Below, piece after piece: positions 5,769 to 6,601 of a stretch of 6,601 nucleotides of DNA (position 1 is the first letter of the stretch; every line of letters starts with the position of its first letter). A model generated the notes under the pieces. That model saw only the letters and a list, made by a program, of their open reading frames with translations, did no database searches and was not told the origin of the DNA. Source of the DNA: Wenzhouxiangella sp. Its GTDB lineage: Bacteria; Pseudomonadota; Gammaproteobacteria; Xanthomonadales; Wenzhouxiangellaceae. The DNA is taken from contig SKKV01000270.1 in the NCBI GenBank assembly GCA_007123575.1, forward strand, positions 1-6,601, read 5' to 3'. Position numbers and translations under genes: made by a program.

Positions 5769-6601
5769 ATGCAAATTATCAAGCCTGATATCAACATCAA
5801 CTTCATGGGCCAGCGCAAGCTTGCCCTGGTGATATCCGCCATCATCCTGGCCATCGGTGTTGCTTCGCTGTTCACCCGAGGCATCAATTTCGGCCTGGAC
5901 TTTACCGGCGGTACGCTGATCGAAGTGGGTTATCCCGCGGCTCCCGAGCTGGGCGATGTGCGCCAGGCCCTGACCGATGCGGGTTTCGACGACTTTACCG
6001 TCCAGACCTTCGGCGCGGCTCGCGATATCGTGGTCCGCATGCCGGCCGATCAGGACGATGAGTCGGGCGCCGATCTGTCCACCCAGGTGTTGCGCGCGCT
6101 ATCGGCGCAGGAGCCGGGGATCGAGCTTAGGCGAGTCGAATTTGTGGGACCGCAGGTTGGGCAGGAGCTGGCAGAGCAGGGTGGTCTTGCCATGCTCTAT
6201 GCGCTGTTCGGCATTCTGCTCTACGTGTCCTTCCGATTCCAATGGCGCTTCGCCGTCGGCGCCGTGGCCGCCCTGGTCCACGACGTGCTGCTGGTGGTCG
6301 GTATTTTGTCTCTGTTCCAGGTCAATTTTGACCTGACCGTTGTGGCGGCTATCCTCGCGGTCATCGGTTACTCGCTCAATGACACCATCGTTCTCTACGA
6401 CCGTTTGCGAGAAAACTTCCGCATCAAGCGCAAGGGCACGCCAACGGAGCTTTGCAACCTGTCGATCAATCAGATGCTGGGCCGGACATTGATGACCTCT
6501 CTGACCACCCTGCTGGTGTTGATCGCGCTGTTCTACTTCGGCGGCGAGATCATCCATGCCTTTGCCTTCACCCTGATCGTTGGCGTGATTGTCGGTACCT
6601 A
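5769..6601 (+). CDS. secF: SecF, protein translocase subunit (3' end cut by the window)
   Basis: SecF is the partner of SecD in proton-driven completion of protein export. The window holds 277 codons plus two bases, against about 323 residues in E. coli, so roughly the last 40-50 residues are missing because of the window edge and not mutation. Visible are a membrane helix at 18-35, the conserved FGLDFTGG (41-48), a periplasmic domain to about 130, VGPQVGQELAEQGG, then helices at about 139-155, 161-183, 188-208 and 241-257, with a further one starting near 264. The fourth-helix motif VIGYSLNDTIVLYDRLREN is present, with Asp205 as the probable equivalent of the key Asp of E. coli SecF (Asp213). 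The start is ATG 5769, 10 bases after the secD stop. Confidence 0.98.
   Translation, partial: MQIIKPDININFMGQRKLALVISAIILAIGVASLFTRGINFGLDFTGGTLIEVGYPAAPELGDVRQALTDAGFDDFTVQTFGAARDIVVRMPADQDDESGADLSTQVLRALSAQEPGIELRRVEFVGPQVGQELAEQGGLAMLYALFGILLYVSFRFQWRFAVGAVAALVHDVLLVVGILSLFQVNFDLTVVAAILAVIGYSLNDTIVLYDRLRENFRIKRKGTPTELCNLSINQMLGRTLMTSLTTLLVLIALFYFGGEIIHAFAFTLIVGVIVGT

Noticed and set aside
4847..5887. 346-codon open frame on the - strand over secD and secF
   Set aside because: It lies opposite intact SecD and SecF coding sequence. Its composition (rich in His, Gln, Asp and Arg) is typical of the antisense of GC-rich genes, and no family motif is visible.
5769..6601. SecF as a truncated or broken gene
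   Set aside because: The frame is open to the last base and ends in the expected sixth-helix region, so the missing tail is due to the window edge.

Overview
The window comes from a fairly GC-rich Gammaproteobacterium. The evidence is the gene order (probable tgt end, then yajC-secD-secF) and the family-typical SecD and SecF sequences. The lineage may lie near Xanthomonadales or Wenzhouxiangella-like bacteria, but that placement is a guess from protein style. All genes lie on the + strand. There are no RNA genes, CRISPR arrays, insertion sequences or phage genes.

Layout: bases 2-91 hold the last 29 codons of a gene that is most likely tgt (tRNA-guanine transglycosylase). A 158-base gap follows. 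Next is a large gene (250-3210) for an exported subtilisin-family (S8) protease of 986 residues, with signal peptide, propeptide, complete catalytic residues, a large insertion inside the catalytic domain, and a C-terminal half containing a duplicated module. After 27 bases comes a 63-codon gene (3238-3429) for a small proline-rich, acidic protein with two YEPP motifs and a segment that partly resembles the leader of some RiPP precursors. A likely extended -10 promoter (3451-3459) and a 5' leader with a small hairpin precede yajC (3528-3857), secD (3899-5758) and secF (5769 to the window edge).

How the genes fit together: YajC, SecD and SecF form the accessory subcomplex of the SecYEG translocon, which uses the proton motive force to complete export of unfolded proteins. 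The protease is itself a probable Sec client. It and the small gene sit where tgt and yajC are normally adjacent, so they look like an accessory pair inserted into a conserved housekeeping locus. Their close spacing suggests co-expression, but no functional link is shown. The part most worth following up is the protease plus YEPP peptide pair. The Sec genes look ordinary and intact.
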